From Leptospira vanthielii serovar Holland str. Waz Holland = ATCC 700522 (GTDB lineage Bacteria; Spirochaetota; Leptospiria; Leptospirales; Leptospiraceae): a stretch of 64,000 nt of DNA. The stretch spans positions 71,358-135,357 of the forward strand of contig NZ_AOGY02000039.1 in assembly GCF_000332455.1 (NCBI RefSeq), given 5' to 3'. Below the pieces are notes generated by a model. That model was not told the origin of the DNA, did no database searches, and worked only from the letters and a program-made list of their open reading frames with translations. Positions 43,759 through 54,900 of this stretch are shown piece by piece; position 1 is the first letter of the stretch, and each line of letters begins with the position of its first letter. The position numbers and the translations under genes are program-made.

Positions 43759-45405
43759 ATGATACTTATTGTTCTACTGCTTATAACAGCCATAATTCTA
43801 TATTCGATAGACGACAAAAGCAGAGAATTTGTGAACAAAATATTCTTCTCTTCAAATCGCAAAAAGCAAGATCGCCAAACCCATTACCCAGAAGAGACTA
43901 TGAACCCGTCAAATAGTAGAATCTCAGACAATTCAGTCATTGATATTACAGACCAATACCGAAAGATTAATGCCGATAATAACCTGGATGTAAACGCACA
44001 CCTTACTGCATCACTTATTAATAATTTGGACAAAAACAAGAGAACTGAAAATTTTTCAAATTATCAAATCAATGATTTCTACTATTGGAAAGTAGGCACG
44101 AAGTACAAAAAACAATTGAAACTAAGTAAAGAGCAAGTCACCTTGCTTAACAAACTTTGGTTTCCATATAGCACCTTTTGCCGCATTGAATTTTGCTTAA
44201 TTGCAATAATAAAGTTATACATACATCTTTTTGATGGACTTCAAAAAATTTACAATCTAGAAGGCACAAATACTGAAGAACGGTTTTCACAAGTTACTGA
44301 CATAATATTACGGAAAGAATTCAAATATAAAGCAGGAAGTCCAAACTATAAGTTCAATTATGAAATTAGAAATATCGAACTATACAATCTAATTTTCAAA
44401 CATTGCGAAAACACAGTAAGAGAATATTATGCGCATAAACGAAAGCGCAATGTCGAAATATTCTATGAGAACGAAGAATTGCAAAGCGAAATAGAAACAA
44501 AAATAATTTCAAAAGTGAAAATGCTGTTACCTTCGCTAATTGCAAACATTGAAGTGCCAGACGAAGCGACAGAAATTGAACTTAATGCACAGAATACTAC
44601 ACGCTGGAGAATCAAACTAAAAGAATTAATATCTACTTTTACAGGGGATGCAGAAAAATTTGGAAATTTAGTCATATTAGTGGGGATACAAAATAAAAAG
44701 AATCCCGCAGCAAAAAACATATTTTTTGAAGCAGCAAAGTTCATTTCAAAACATGACAGGAAAACTGCGCTCAATCTATACCTTCATTATTTAAATCAGG
44801 ATTTATTATCCCAAAAGTTTGAAAATAAACAAATCCCTAAATCTATCCTAAAAAGTTTTTTCAGGACCAAAGAACAGTTGCAGGATTTCAATAACATAGC
44901 AAATGACCTAGTAAGCGACAGGAACATTGACAAAGCACTAGAAAATGTTGCAAAGATTTTCGAAATCAAGCGAAAAGAAGTTAAACTGAATACTATCTTG
45001 ATTAATGAAGTGCGAGAACGACATTCAGGAACTGTTGAGCTTTTAAACGTATACTTACAAGATGAAACAAATGTTGACACACACGCAACTGAGTCAAGGG
45101 AAGTAAGAAAAGAAATCCACGAAATTCATGAAGAATATTCAGATATGCGCATGTTTGCTTCTACTCAAGACCTGAAATTCAGCCAAAACCAACAAGAAAT
45201 CTTAGAGCTATTTGCCAGGAATAACTTTACACTAAGTATTAGTTCAGTAGAAGCGTATGCGAAATCGAAGAACTTATTGTCAAATAATCTAATTGAAAGC
45301 TTAAATGATATTTGTTATGAACTCATTGATGACGTATTAATTGAACTAACAGAAGAATTTTATACAATAAACCAAGATTATTTTAAAAAAATTAAGGCAA
45401 TATGA
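43759..45405 (+). CDS. sngA: TerB-C domain protein, Shango SngA-like
   Basis: 548 residues from ATG 43759. An N-terminal membrane helix (LIVLLLITAIILYSI) precedes a basic, disordered stretch. The middle part is helical and charged (LIAIIKLYIHLFDGLQKIY and following). The C-terminal region about 475-548 (NQQEILELFARNNFTLSISS ... LLSNNLIESLNDICYELIDDV) matches the TerB-C domain shape. In Shango the first protein carries a TerB-type domain; its exact role is not known. Stop overlaps the next start by 4 bp (ATGA). AT-rich compared with flanking genes. Confidence 0.72.
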   Translation: MILIVLLLITAIILYSIDDKSREFVNKIFFSSNRKKQDRQTHYPEETMNPSNSRISDNSVIDITDQYRKINADNNLDVNAHLTASLINNLDKNKRTENFSNYQINDFYYWKVGTKYKKQLKLSKEQVTLLNKLWFPYSTFCRIEFCLIAIIKLYIHLFDGLQKIYNLEGTNTEERFSQVTDIILRKEFKYKAGSPNYKFNYEIRNIELYNLIFKHCENTVREYYAHKRKRNVEIFYENEELQSEIETKIISKVKMLLPSLIANIEVPDEATEIELNAQNTTRWRIKLKELISTFTGDAEKFGNLVILVGIQNKKNPAAKNIFFEAAKFISKHDRKTALNLYLHYLNQDLLSQKFENKQIPKSILKSFFRTKEQLQDFNNIANDLVSDRNIDKALENVAKIFEIKRKEVKLNTILINEVRERHSGTVELLNVYLQDETNVDTHATESREVRKEIHEIHEEYSDMRMFASTQDLKFSQNQQEILELFARNNFTLSISSVEAYAKSKNLLSNNLIESLNDICYELIDDVLIELTEEFYTINQDYFKKIKAI

Positions 45406-46715
45406 TAGAAAATATTAAACCAAAAGAAGCTACATCAATCATAAATTCATTAGTGGGTGGTGTCGTTCCCAAAATAGGTGTTCAACATATCACGGTGGGT
45501 CGTTCGGAAGAGATTGAAGCCGCTGTGTCAGCACTAAACGATGTAAAAAATGGGCATAGTATTGTTAAATTCTGGATAGGTGATTTTGGCTCAGGGAAAT
45601 CGTTCATGCTTCACTTATTAAATACTATTGCGCTAAAACAAAGATTCGTAGTAGCAAATGCAGATTTTACACCTGATAACCGATTGTATTCAAATGATGG
45701 GAAAGCAGTCTCTTTGTATTCAACTATTATAGATAATATTTCTATACAAACAAAACCTGAAGGCGGAGCCTTACCTACTCTATTAGAAAAATGGATTGAA
45801 CAAGTTATCTTACAAACTTCAGAAAAGGAAAATATTCCATTAGTAGAAATACGAGATGAAAAATATTTAAAACTTATTCAATCCAATATAATGAAAACCA
45901 TAAACGAAATAACCGATGTCTCTGGTTTTGATTTTGGAACTGTAATTTTGAAATACTACGAAGGGTATATTAAGGATGAAGACCACTTAAAACGGGGTGC
46001 ATTAAAATGGCTGAAAGGAGAATACAAAACGAAAACTGAGGCAAAACAAGACTTAGGTGTAAGAGAAATCATCAATGATCAAAATTTTTACGATATGCTT
46101 AAAAATTTTTGCAAATTGTTCGTAAATATGGGCTACAGTGGGTTTATGATAAATCTTGACGAAGTGATAAACCTTTACAAAATTTCCACTTCTATTATGC
46201 GTGAAAAGAATTATGAGAAAATTCTTTCGATCTATAACGACTGTTTTCAGGGGAAAATTACAAATTTATTCATCAATTTCGCTGGGACGAGAGAAGTCTT
46301 AGAAAATGAGCGAAGGGGTTTCTTTAGCTATAATGCCCTAAAAACAAGGCTTTCACCGAATAAATTTGAAACAGTAGATGCGAGAGATTTTGCCCAACCG
46401 GTAATACGTTTATATCCACTTGATCATAATGAAATCTTTGTTTTATTAAACAAACTGAAAGCAATCTTTGAATACAATTACAAAACAGGGGTACAAATAA
46501 GTGATGAAGAAATTCGCCAATTCATGGAAGAATTATTCAATAAACCAGGCGCTTCTGAGTTTTTGACTCCAAGAGAAGTTATTAGAGATTTTCTAAATAT
46601 CCTAAACATTCTTCGACAAAATCCATCAGTTGATAAAAGTAAATTATTTGCAGACATTAAAGTAGAAGACGAAAGACCAGATGAACATTCTTTAAATCAG
46701 ATTGAAGAACTTTAA
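45402..46715 (+). CDS. sngB: BrxD-like P-loop ATPase, Shango SngB-like
   Basis: 437 residues. Walker A is at about 60-67 (IGDFGSGKSFML). Walker B is in MINLDEVINLY; an arginine-finger-like segment (FAGTREVLENERRGF) follows. This is the DUF2791/BrxD family of AAA-like ATPases found in BREX and Shango loci. It lies between the TerB-C and helicase genes with a 4-bp overlap upstream and TAA-ATG abutment downstream. Confidence 0.8.
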   Translation: MIENIKPKEATSIINSLVGGVVPKIGVQHITVGRSEEIEAAVSALNDVKNGHSIVKFWIGDFGSGKSFMLHLLNTIALKQRFVVANADFTPDNRLYSNDGKAVSLYSTIIDNISIQTKPEGGALPTLLEKWIEQVILQTSEKENIPLVEIRDEKYLKLIQSNIMKTINEITDVSGFDFGTVILKYYEGYIKDEDHLKRGALKWLKGEYKTKTEAKQDLGVREIINDQNFYDMLKNFCKLFVNMGYSGFMINLDEVINLYKISTSIMREKNYEKILSIYNDCFQGKITNLFINFAGTREVLENERRGFFSYNALKTRLSPNKFETVDARDFAQPVIRLYPLDHNEIFVLLNKLKAIFEYNYKTGVQISDEEIRQFMEELFNKPGASEFLTPREVIRDFLNILNILRQNPSVDKSKLFADIKVEDERPDEHSLNQIEEL

Positions 46716-48845
46716 ATGTCCTTTGAATTACTGTCAGAGCCTATACGAAGATATGTATATGATCAAAGGTGGGAACAGTTACGTCCAATTCAAAATGCTG
46801 CAATCGAAAAGCTACTATCTTCGAATGAAAATTATATTCTAGCTTCTAGAACCGCTTCAGGTAAAACCGAAGCAGCTTTCTTGCCGATTCTATCTAGGGT
46901 TGATTTTGCAGAACCAGGTGTCCAAGTATTGTATGTATCACCATTAATTGCACTAATAAACGACCAATTCTATCGCATCGAACAACTTTGTAAATATCTT
47001 GATGTTACTGTTACAAAATGGCACGGCGAAGCTAATAAAACGCAAAAAGATAGGTTACTTGATCGGCCAACCGGAATCGTGCTTATAACTCCTGAATCAT
47101 TGGAAGCTATGTTTACAAATAAACCGCACAATATTAAGCATCTCTTTTCAAACATAAAATATGTAGTTGTAGATGAGATCCATTCATTCCTTGGGACTGA
47201 CAGAGGTATACAACTCAAGTCAATTTTATCGCGGCTCCAGACTGAAAATTTACATTCTTTCCGTATAATTGGGTTATCAGCAACGATAGGTGACTATTTA
47301 GAAGCTAAGCGATTTACAGGAGATGAATCAAACACAAAGGTTCTATTGGACAGAACTCCCAAAGATATTAATGTGCTATTTCGCTATTTCAAAAATAAAA
47401 CTGAAGAGTTACCATTAGAGCTTTTGAAAGATTTATATATTGAGACAAAAGATAAAAAAGTTCTAATTTTTCCAAATAGTAGAGGGCGGGTAGAAGAAAT
47501 CGCTGTAAAATTAAAGAAAATATCTAATACAGTAAAAGGGCATGGAAATTATTTTTCTCATCATTCATCAGTCGACAAAGAAGTCAGAGAATATGTCGAA
47601 TTTTTTGCAAAAGAAAGTGACCATCAAAACTTTTGTATATCATGTACTTCAACATTAGAGTTAGGGATTGATATTGGGACAATAGATGAAGTAGTTCAAG
47701 TTGACGCCACTCAAAGCATTGCTTCTTTAATTCAAAGAGTAGGAAGAAGTGGACGTAAAGATGGGCAAAGCAGTAATTTGTTTTTATATGCGACTAACGA
47801 TTGGAGTTTACTTCAGTCTTTAGCTTGTTGGGCATTGTACAAAGAAAATTTTATTGAACCTCCTCAAATTAACGAAAAACCCTATGATATTTTGCTGCAT
47901 CAAGCTCTATCTATTGCAAAAGGAAAGTCAGGTATAAATATTTCGGAGCTTACGAACCAATTGAAAGGCAACTTCGCTTTCAAGCAAATTGAACAAATGG
48001 AAATTGAAGAAATTTTGCACCATCTTATCAAGATCAATTTTTTAGAAAAGTTACGGCACGAGGTTATCATCGGTATTGAAGGAGAAAAAATTGTAAACAG
48101 TCGTGACTTTTATAGTGTTTTCAAAGTCGAAGAAAACTTTAAAGTACTTAGTGTTGGGAACTCAATTGGTGAAATTCCATTCTCACCGCAAGTGCAGGAA
48201 GATGAAAATATCTTGCTTGCCGCAAAAATTTGGAAGATCATATTTATTGATCATTCAGCTAAAAAAATAGAAGTTAGACCAGCTAATGATGGCAAAAAAC
48301 CAATGTTCTTTGGCAGTGAAGTGTTAACTCATAATCGAATACGAGAAAAGATGTTTGAAATTCTCTATTCGGATGTAGAGTATACTTTTCTTGATCAGCA
48401 AAGCTTGGACGAAATTAAAAATTTGAGGAACTTTTTTGCTTCTTTTAAAATTCAAAATCTCAAAGCAGAAAAACCATTGCTCATTGCAAATAATTCTTTA
48501 ACCCTCTATACATTTACAGGTACAAAAATTAATAGAACTATACAATTTCTTTTAGATATTGCTGGATTTAAAAATCAATTAGAATACAATAATTGCTCTT
48601 TTGAGATTAAAGCCTCCAAAGAAGTAATACAGTCCAAATGGAATTCTTTAGTTACGCCAATTCTAAATATTGACAAACATATTTTTTCACTGTTGCAATC
48701 TAATCCTAGTATTCTGGATTTCTCAAAATGGGGAAGTTTTCTACCTGATCACTTTAAAGTAATGCTCATTAAAAATAGATACTTTGATTTCAAAGAAACA
48801 GAAGAATTCCTGACAAGGACAACACTAATCGAAAATCATAGATAA
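46716..48845 (+). CDS. sngC: Lhr-like DEAD/DEAH helicase, Shango SngC-like
   Basis: 709 residues. Q-motif region RPIQNAAIEKL, Walker A ASRTASGKTE (Lys50), motif II VVVDEIHSFLG (about 152), motif III LSATIG, and motif VI QRVGRSGRKDG (about 340). A long C-terminal half with Lhr-type winged helix and beta-barrel features follows. It starts immediately after the sngB stop. The order TerB-C, BrxD-like ATPase, helicase is that of the Shango defence system described in 2022; BrxHI of BREX is the closest alternative label. Confidence 0.85.
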   Translation: MSFELLSEPIRRYVYDQRWEQLRPIQNAAIEKLLSSNENYILASRTASGKTEAAFLPILSRVDFAEPGVQVLYVSPLIALINDQFYRIEQLCKYLDVTVTKWHGEANKTQKDRLLDRPTGIVLITPESLEAMFTNKPHNIKHLFSNIKYVVVDEIHSFLGTDRGIQLKSILSRLQTENLHSFRIIGLSATIGDYLEAKRFTGDESNTKVLLDRTPKDINVLFRYFKNKTEELPLELLKDLYIETKDKKVLIFPNSRGRVEEIAVKLKKISNTVKGHGNYFSHHSSVDKEVREYVEFFAKESDHQNFCISCTSTLELGIDIGTIDEVVQVDATQSIASLIQRVGRSGRKDGQSSNLFLYATNDWSLLQSLACWALYKENFIEPPQINEKPYDILLHQALSIAKGKSGINISELTNQLKGNFAFKQIEQMEIEEILHHLIKINFLEKLRHEVIIGIEGEKIVNSRDFYSVFKVEENFKVLSVGNSIGEIPFSPQVQEDENILLAAKIWKIIFIDHSAKKIEVRPANDGKKPMFFGSEVLTHNRIREKMFEILYSDVEYTFLDQQSLDEIKNLRNFFASFKIQNLKAEKPLLIANNSLTLYTFTGTKINRTIQFLLDIAGFKNQLEYNNCSFEIKASKEVIQSKWNSLVTPILNIDKHIFSLLQSNPSILDFSKWGSFLPDHFKVMLIKNRYFDFKETEEFLTRTTLIENHR

Positions 48846-48924
48846 TTTTTATCATCTATTTAATTAGGTTACCCTAGACTTTCCCCTTTCTCTGAAACCA
48901 AATAACATTTTATCGTAAGCAATC

Positions 48925-50229
48925 TTATTTCGCCTTCATCACATTGGGTTGACCAGTAGACGCAAGTAGGGCTCGCCATAAAGTACTTCTCTCGGGTCTT
49001 AACACCTTTCTTTCGGCAATGGCAAGTGAGATGGGCATCACTGTAAACACATTGTTCCAAATTCCCACCACACAACCCGTTCTACCCGCAAAGGCAGCAT
49101 GCACTGCGTTTTGAGCAAGGAATCCACAGAACACAGAGTCTTCTGCATTGGCAGGAACGGAGCGAATGATATAACTTGGGTCTATATATTTTAAGTTGAG
49201 AGTCACATTTTCTTTTTTGAAGTACTCTGTAATTTTATCCTTAATAAAAATCCCAATATCCGCCAACTTCTTGTTACCCGATTGGTCTTTTTCCCCTTTG
49301 TCTTCAAAGTACTTTTGACCGGCACCTTCTGCCACAATGATGACGGCATGACCTCTTTTTTGTACTCGTTCTTTCAAAACGTTAAGAAAGGCACCTTCTC
49401 CTTCTAAATCAAAATCAAGTTCGGGGATAAGTACAAAATTTACATTTTTAGAGGCAAGTGCCGAATTGACGGCGATAAAACCTGAGTGACGTCCCATAAG
49501 TTTTACAAGTCCGATTCCATTGGGGGCACCTTTGGCTTCTTCATGAGCACAGTTCACAGCTTCTACTGCCTTACTAAACGCAGTCGAGAAACCAAATGTC
49601 TTTTGAACATAATTGATATCATTATCAATGGTTTTGGGAATTCCCACAATAGAGATGTCTTCCTTCCGTTTGCGAACTTCCTCTTGGATGGCCTGAGCTC
49701 CGCGAAGAGTCCCATCACCACCGATACAAAATAACATCTTTACTCCATAAAGGCAGAGTGTATCGACCATATCTCCAATATTTTGGTTCCCTCGAGATGA
49801 TCCTAAAATGGATCCACCGAAGTTCATAATATGAGCCACTTTGTCGGGTGTGAGCTCCACCGGTCTATGTCCAAATTTTTTGACAAGACCTTCATATCCA
49901 AAAGGAAATCCCAAAATGCGAGGTACTTTGTAACGGTAATGTAATTCCATCACAAGGGCACGGATCACATCGTTGATTCCTGGACAAAGTCCCCCGCAAG
50001 TCACAATGCCCGCAGTGACTTCTTCCGGACGAAAGTAGATCTTCTCTTTGGGACCAGCTTGTTCAAAGAATACGGGACTGGTTTCTACGGTCTTTTTGGC
50101 ATCGGCATGGCCTGAAAATATAGTTTGGAAAAGTACGACGGAGTTATCTTCCGTCCAATAGTCATACCCTGCTGGGTTTGGGATGGTACAAGGACCAAAT
50201 TGTTCAACCTTGGTATCGTTTTCATTCAT
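48925..50229 (-). CDS. 6-phosphofructokinase (ATP-type motif, long clade)
   Basis: 434 residues. GGDGT at 170-174 points to ATP rather than pyrophosphate as donor (PPi enzymes have Asp in place of the second Gly). PKTIDND at 198-204 is the form common to PPi-PFK and long ATP-PFK enzymes. [16 protein letters not shown] is the N-terminal substrate loop, and GRHSGFIA is the fructose-6-P region. Phosphorylates fructose 6-phosphate in glycolysis. Convergent with the Shango-like operon. Confidence 0.9.
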   Translation of the reverse strand: MNENDTKVEQFGPCTIPNPAGYDYWTEDNSVVLFQTIFSGHADAKKTVETSPVFFEQAGPKEKIYFRPEEVTAGIVTCGGLCPGINDVIRALVMELHYRYKVPRILGFPFGYEGLVKKFGHRPVELTPDKVAHIMNFGGSILGSSRGNQNIGDMVDTLCLYGVKMLFCIGGDGTLRGAQAIQEEVRKRKEDISIVGIPKTIDNDINYVQKTFGFSTAFSKAVEAVNCAHEEAKGAPNGIGLVKLMGRHSGFIAVNSALASKNVNFVLIPELDFDLEGEGAFLNVLKERVQKRGHAVIIVAEGAGQKYFEDKGEKDQSGNKKLADIGIFIKDKITEYFKKENVTLNLKYIDPSYIIRSVPANAEDSVFCGFLAQNAVHAAFAGRTGCVVGIWNNVFTVMPISLAIAERKVLRPERSTLWRALLASTGQPNVMKAK

Positions 50230-50313
50230 CGGTTAAACTTATAACAAAAAAAGAGCGAGAAGAAAGCAAATTTCATTGCCAAACTAAGGAAAAGCAGGCA
50301 GAAATGCTTTTAG

Positions 50314-51135
50314 ATGCTTAAAAAGATAGTACTACCAACCATTCTCGCCTTTATGACGAGCCTTACTATTTTTGCACAAGGCCTACCCTTCTTTTCTAGT
50401 TATTCATTCTCAGATCCGAGAGCCTCTTTATTCCAAGTCGGCGGCTCACATAACGGAAATTTGGCGATATTAATTCCCTTTCGTTTCCCAAAGGAGTTGG
50501 AACTCGGATTTGATGGCAAACTTCCTAAATCCGATGATCCCATGGCAGGAATCCAAATTTTTTCACCCGTAATTCCTTTTTCAACAACGAACCCCTACCG
50601 AAATCCGGAAGGGAATTTCGATGTCCGGCCCGAACGAATGAACTCCGCCCTACTTTCTTACCAACCCAATGTCACTTATGTGTATTACCGAAGTGGTTTT
50701 ACTTTTGATTTGGGTCTCAGCATGGGAATGTCAATGAACCAAGGTGCTTCTGGTTATGTGGACGTGGCAGAGTCAAGAGTCCGAATCAAATACCGGCTCA
50801 ACCGTAATTTGTTTTCCTTTATTAAAAACTCTCGTTGGGAACTCTTTTTACAACTCTCAGAACTCCACCGTTTTGATAACGAAATCAATAGCCGCCTCAA
50901 TTCCTCTATACGTGTACAAGAACCTTCTAGGACCAACTTTGTGGGAAGACAAGTCTACGTGACACCAGGGATCAGTATTTCTAATAGCAATTTAACCTTT
51001 GAAGGGATGGTAAGAGTTCCTTTGAATGCCAGGGAAGCTGGTCGTACTTTGGATGAACTTTGGGCACCAGAAATCCAAGGGAATTTAGGTCTTAAGTATT
51101 ATATGCCGGTAGCTCCGTCGTCTAACGCTAATTAG
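50314..51135 (+). CDS. Exported protein, probable outer-membrane beta-barrel
   Basis: 273 residues with a signal peptide (MLKKIVLPTILAFMTSLTIF-AQ). The rest alternates polar and hydrophobic residues with aromatic ends (SYQPNVTYVYYRSGFTFDLG; QVYVTPGISISNSNLTFEG), as in a small barrel, ending in a C-terminal LGLKYYMPV strand. No family recognised. Overlaps the next minus-strand gene by 8 bp tail to tail. Confidence 0.65.
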   Translation: MLKKIVLPTILAFMTSLTIFAQGLPFFSSYSFSDPRASLFQVGGSHNGNLAILIPFRFPKELELGFDGKLPKSDDPMAGIQIFSPVIPFSTTNPYRNPEGNFDVRPERMNSALLSYQPNVTYVYYRSGFTFDLGLSMGMSMNQGASGYVDVAESRVRIKYRLNRNLFSFIKNSRWELFLQLSELHRFDNEINSRLNSSIRVQEPSRTNFVGRQVYVTPGISISNSNLTFEGMVRVPLNAREAGRTLDELWAPEIQGNLGLKYYMPVAPSSNAN

Positions 51136-51559
51136 ATATTTTTAATTCGAATGTTGCCAAACCGGCAACAACTATCATTTCTAAAACAAAATACAATTCA
51201 CCAAAGATGGTTGTTTGTTCCAAATTCAAAATCAGATAAACCATTGTCACCAAACAGTATAAAAAGTTTGCAATCGCAATCACACGCAAATAAAACTTCC
51301 ACTGGAATGGATCCGAAAAATAACATAACAACGAATATATGGAATAAACTACTGGTAAAATTGATAAAATATAAAGAGTTTCTAAAGGCATCCCGAGTAG
51401 GTTGAGAAAAAGGGGTAGAACCAAAGCGAGAAGTGCAGCCGAAAGAATGGCACCAAAACCATCCACAAGAAATATATACCGGGGATTATTTTTAAAAAAC
51501 ATCATTGAATCTACCATGGTTCTATCTTTATTTTTTATGGCACATCGAATTTGATCCAA
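51128..51559 (-). CDS. Four-TM hypothetical membrane protein
   Basis: 143 residues with about four membrane helices (YIFLVDGFGAILSAALLALV, LYILSILPVVYSIYSLLCYF and two more). No signature residues recognised. Convergent with the barrel-like gene. Nearest upstream sequence is the short GC-rich repeat-like block at 51570. Confidence 0.65.
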   Translation of the reverse strand: MDQIRCAIKNKDRTMVDSMMFFKNNPRYIFLVDGFGAILSAALLALVLPLFLNLLGMPLETLYILSILPVVYSIYSLLCYFSDPFQWKFYLRVIAIANFLYCLVTMVYLILNLEQTTIFGELYFVLEMIVVAGLATFELKISN

Positions 51560-51569
51560 TGCGAAAATC

Positions 51570-51655
51570 GGATTAAATCACCGACCGGGCTCTCCGCTAC
51601 AATCTTTCGCTTCGCAAAAGGATTTCCGCTTTCGATCCCTTGTGCGGGCCTAGTG
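51570..51655. repeat. GC-rich intergenic element with internal repeats
   Basis: About 85 bases, distinct in composition from its surroundings. CGACCGGGCTCTCCGCT leads into AATCTTTCGC and GCAAAAGGATT, which form an imperfect hairpin, and TTTCCGCTTTCGATCC follows. TCCGCT occurs twice. The form is that of dispersed intergenic repeats seen in leptospiral genomes; only one copy is seen in this window. Confidence 0.5.
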
Positions 51656-51946
51656 ACTCTTTTCTACAAACCGTTTCCAAGATAAATCCACATCCATCTT
51701 AGATATTTGTTCTTTTTTTCGAGAGATACGAAATTCATGCTCTTTCCAAACAATCATCGTTTCCTCTGTGGGACAACTGGCCTCACCACAACTCACTTCT
51801 AAAATTTCCAATTCAGCTTCTTTCGGTATATTTGTATATTCCTGTAACCACGACGCAAGTTTGGAATGGAAGGGAAATCCACCACCAAGCGTTGTTTTGG
51901 CGACAGACTTCCATCCATGATTGTGGTTCTTTTCGATCAAACTCAT
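51650..51946 (-). CDS. Small conserved-looking protein downstream of metH
   Basis: 98 residues. ATG 51946 is chosen because GGGGGG lies 5-10 bp upstream; a longer frame to 52012 overlaps the metH 3' end. Features: GWKSVAKTTLGGGFPFHSKL, a Cys pair in EVSCGEASCP, and a basic tail. No signal peptide. Function unknown. Its start is 37 bp after the metH stop on the same strand. Confidence 0.7.
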   Translation of the reverse strand: MSLIEKNHNHGWKSVAKTTLGGGFPFHSKLASWLQEYTNIPKEAELEILEVSCGEASCPTEETMIVWKEHEFRISRKKEQISKMDVDLSWKRFVEKSH

Positions 51947-51983
51947 TTGATCCCCCCGGAAGTTACTTGGTAACTTCTTCCTC

Positions 51984-54900
51984 TTAAGTCTTAGACTTAC
52001 GAGACGGATCATAGTTGAGAATTGGTGACAACCAACGTTCCACTTCCGATTTTTCCATGGATTTGTCTTTCGAATAATTCACCACCTGGTCTTCGTTAAT
52101 TTTACCAATGGCAAAATACCGAGATTCAGGATGAGCAAAATAATACCCACTCACACTACTTGCCGGCCACATCGCACAGGATTCGGTGAGTTGGATGCCT
52201 GCATTTTTTTCGACATCCAAAAGTTTCCAAATTTTCTTTTTCTCTGTATGATCAGGACAAGCAGGATACCCTGGGGCCGGACGAATGCCGCGATACTTTT
52301 CACGAATGAGATCTTCGGTAGTTAAATTTTCGTCTTTTCCAAATCCCCACTCTTCGCGCATTCTATGGTGCATATACTCTGCAAAAGCCTCGGCAAATCG
52401 GTCTGCAAGAGCCTTCACTAAAATCGAATTGTAATCGTCTTGTTTGGCCTCATAGGTTTTTGCCAACTCTTCAATTCCATGCCCTGCAGTGACCGCAAAA
52501 AACCCAATGTAGTCATTTTTATTTTTTTCTTTAGGAGTTATGAAATCCGCCAAACTATAGTTTGGTTGATTTGTCATTTTGACGGTTTGTTGGCGTAACA
52601 TCGGATATAAACCCAAAGATTTGGCTTTTGTATCGTCTTCAAAAATTTCGACCACTTCCCCATGAGAAACTGCCGGAAACATTCCCACAACAGCCCTTGG
52701 TTTGAGGGAAGGATTTTCCAACATTTCTTTTAGAATGATTTGTGCATCATTAAACAAAGAAGTGGCTTCTTTTCCAATCACTGGATCCTTTAGAATTTGA
52801 GGGTAACGTCCTTTTAACTCCCATGCCAAAAAGAATGGGGACCAATCGATAAAGGGGAGTAAATCCTTCAAATTCACGTCATCAATTTTTTTTACACCCG
52901 TAAAACTTGGTTTAGGTGGGGTATAGTCATCCCATTTGGCATGGAATTTATTTTTGATGGCATCTTGGATCGGTAAAATGTTTCGTTCATTTTCTCTAGA
53001 ATAAAATTCTTCCCGAATTCTAGTTTGTTCTTCAACAACAGTTTTTGCATAATCCGCCGATGTTTGCGGGTTAAGAGCACTGTTCATCACATTCACAACA
53101 CGAGATGCGTCCATCACATGAAGGACTGGCTTTGAATACTGTTCGGCAATTCTCACTGCTGTATGAGCAGGCGAAGTTGTTGCCCCGCCAATCAGAAGTG
53201 GAACTTGGAAACCTTGGCGTTCCATTTCTTTGGCAACATAAACCATTTCATCAAGAGATGGCGTAATCAGTCCCGAAAGACCAATCGCTGCTACATTTTC
53301 TTTTTTGGCAGTTTCTAAAATCTTTTCACAAGGAACCATCACACCCAGGTCAATCACCTCATAGTTGTTACATGCAAGAACAACACCCACAATATTTTTC
53401 CCGATATCGTGAACATCACCCTTCACAGTTGCAATGAGGAATTTAGCTTGTTTACTTTCGTCTTTTTGGTTTCGTTTTTCTTCTTCCATGTAAGGAAGTA
53501 AGTAGGCCACAGCTTTTTTCATTACCCGTGCACTTTTTACTACTTGTGGTAGAAACATCTTCCCTGCACCAAAAAGTTCCCCTACTACTTTCATCCCATT
53601 CATAAGAGGCCCTTCAATCACTTCGAGGGGTCTTGCAAAACTAGTGCGAGCTTCTTCTGTATCTTGGGTTACAAATTCATCAATCCCTTTCACAAGAGCA
53701 TGAGTGAGGCGTTCTTCCACAGAACCGCTTCTCCAGGCATCATCTTTCTTTTGGACTTTAGCCTCACCATGGAAGGTAGCTGCTGCATCAATCAAACGTT
53801 CTGTAGCATCGGGGCGACGGTTGAGAATCACATCTTCAATCAGTTCGAGTAAATCTTTGGGGATTTGTTCATAAACTTCTAACATACCCGCATTTACAAT
53901 CGCCATATCCATTCCGGCTTGGATGGCATGGTATAAAAATACGGAGTGCATCGCTTCTCTGACTGGGTTATTCCCACGAAACGAGAAGGAAATATTACTT
54001 AAACCACCAGAAACTTTCGCGCCAGGACAGATTTGTTTGATCTCACGAGTGGCTTCAATAAAATCCATCGCATAGTTATTATGTTCTTCGATTCCAGTCG
54101 CGACAGTAAGGATATTTGGATCAAAAATAATATCGGTAGGATCAAAATCCAATTTTTCCACAAGAAGGTCATACGCACGTTTACAAATACGGACTTTGTC
54201 ATCTTTCGTTGCCGCCTGCCCTTGTTCGTCGAATGCCATCACTATGGCCGCAGCCCCAAATCTTTGGATCGTGCGAGCATGACTAAGAAAAACTTCCTCT
54301 CCCTCTTTCAAAGAGATTGAGTTGACAATGGGTTTACCTTGGATGCATTTTAATCCTGCAAGTAACACAGACCATTTGGAAGAATCCACCATAAAAGGAA
54401 CTCGAGCAATGTCTGGTTCGCCGGCAATTAAGTTTAAAAACTTCGTCATGGAAGCTTCTCCATCCAGGAGAGCCTCATCAAAGTTAATATCGATGATGTT
54501 CGCACCAGCTTGTACTTGTTGGAGAGCCACTTGGACCGCCTCTTCGAAATTTCCATCTAAAATAAGTTTTTTGAATTTCGGAGATCCAGTGACGTTATTT
54601 CTTTCCCCAATATTGATAAACCCTTGGTCTTTCGTGAGTTTTAATGGTTCAAGACCCGCAAACGTACTGAGTTTCGGTTGTTCTCTTAAAGGTCGGGGAG
54701 CAATGTTAGAGACTGCTTCTTTGGCAGCTCGGATGTGATCTGGTGTTGTCCCACAACATCCACCGACTATGTTTAAAAAACCTGCTTCCGCAAAGTTTTT
54801 CATCCAACCACCAAACTCTTCTGGTGTTTGGTCATACCCACCAAAAGCATTGGGAAGACCGGCATTCGGATAACAAGACACATATCCATCGGCTACACGA

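Noticed and set aside
43713..43916. 67-codon frame before sngA
   Set aside because: It overlaps the sngA start in another frame and has no ribosome-binding site or recognisable fold.
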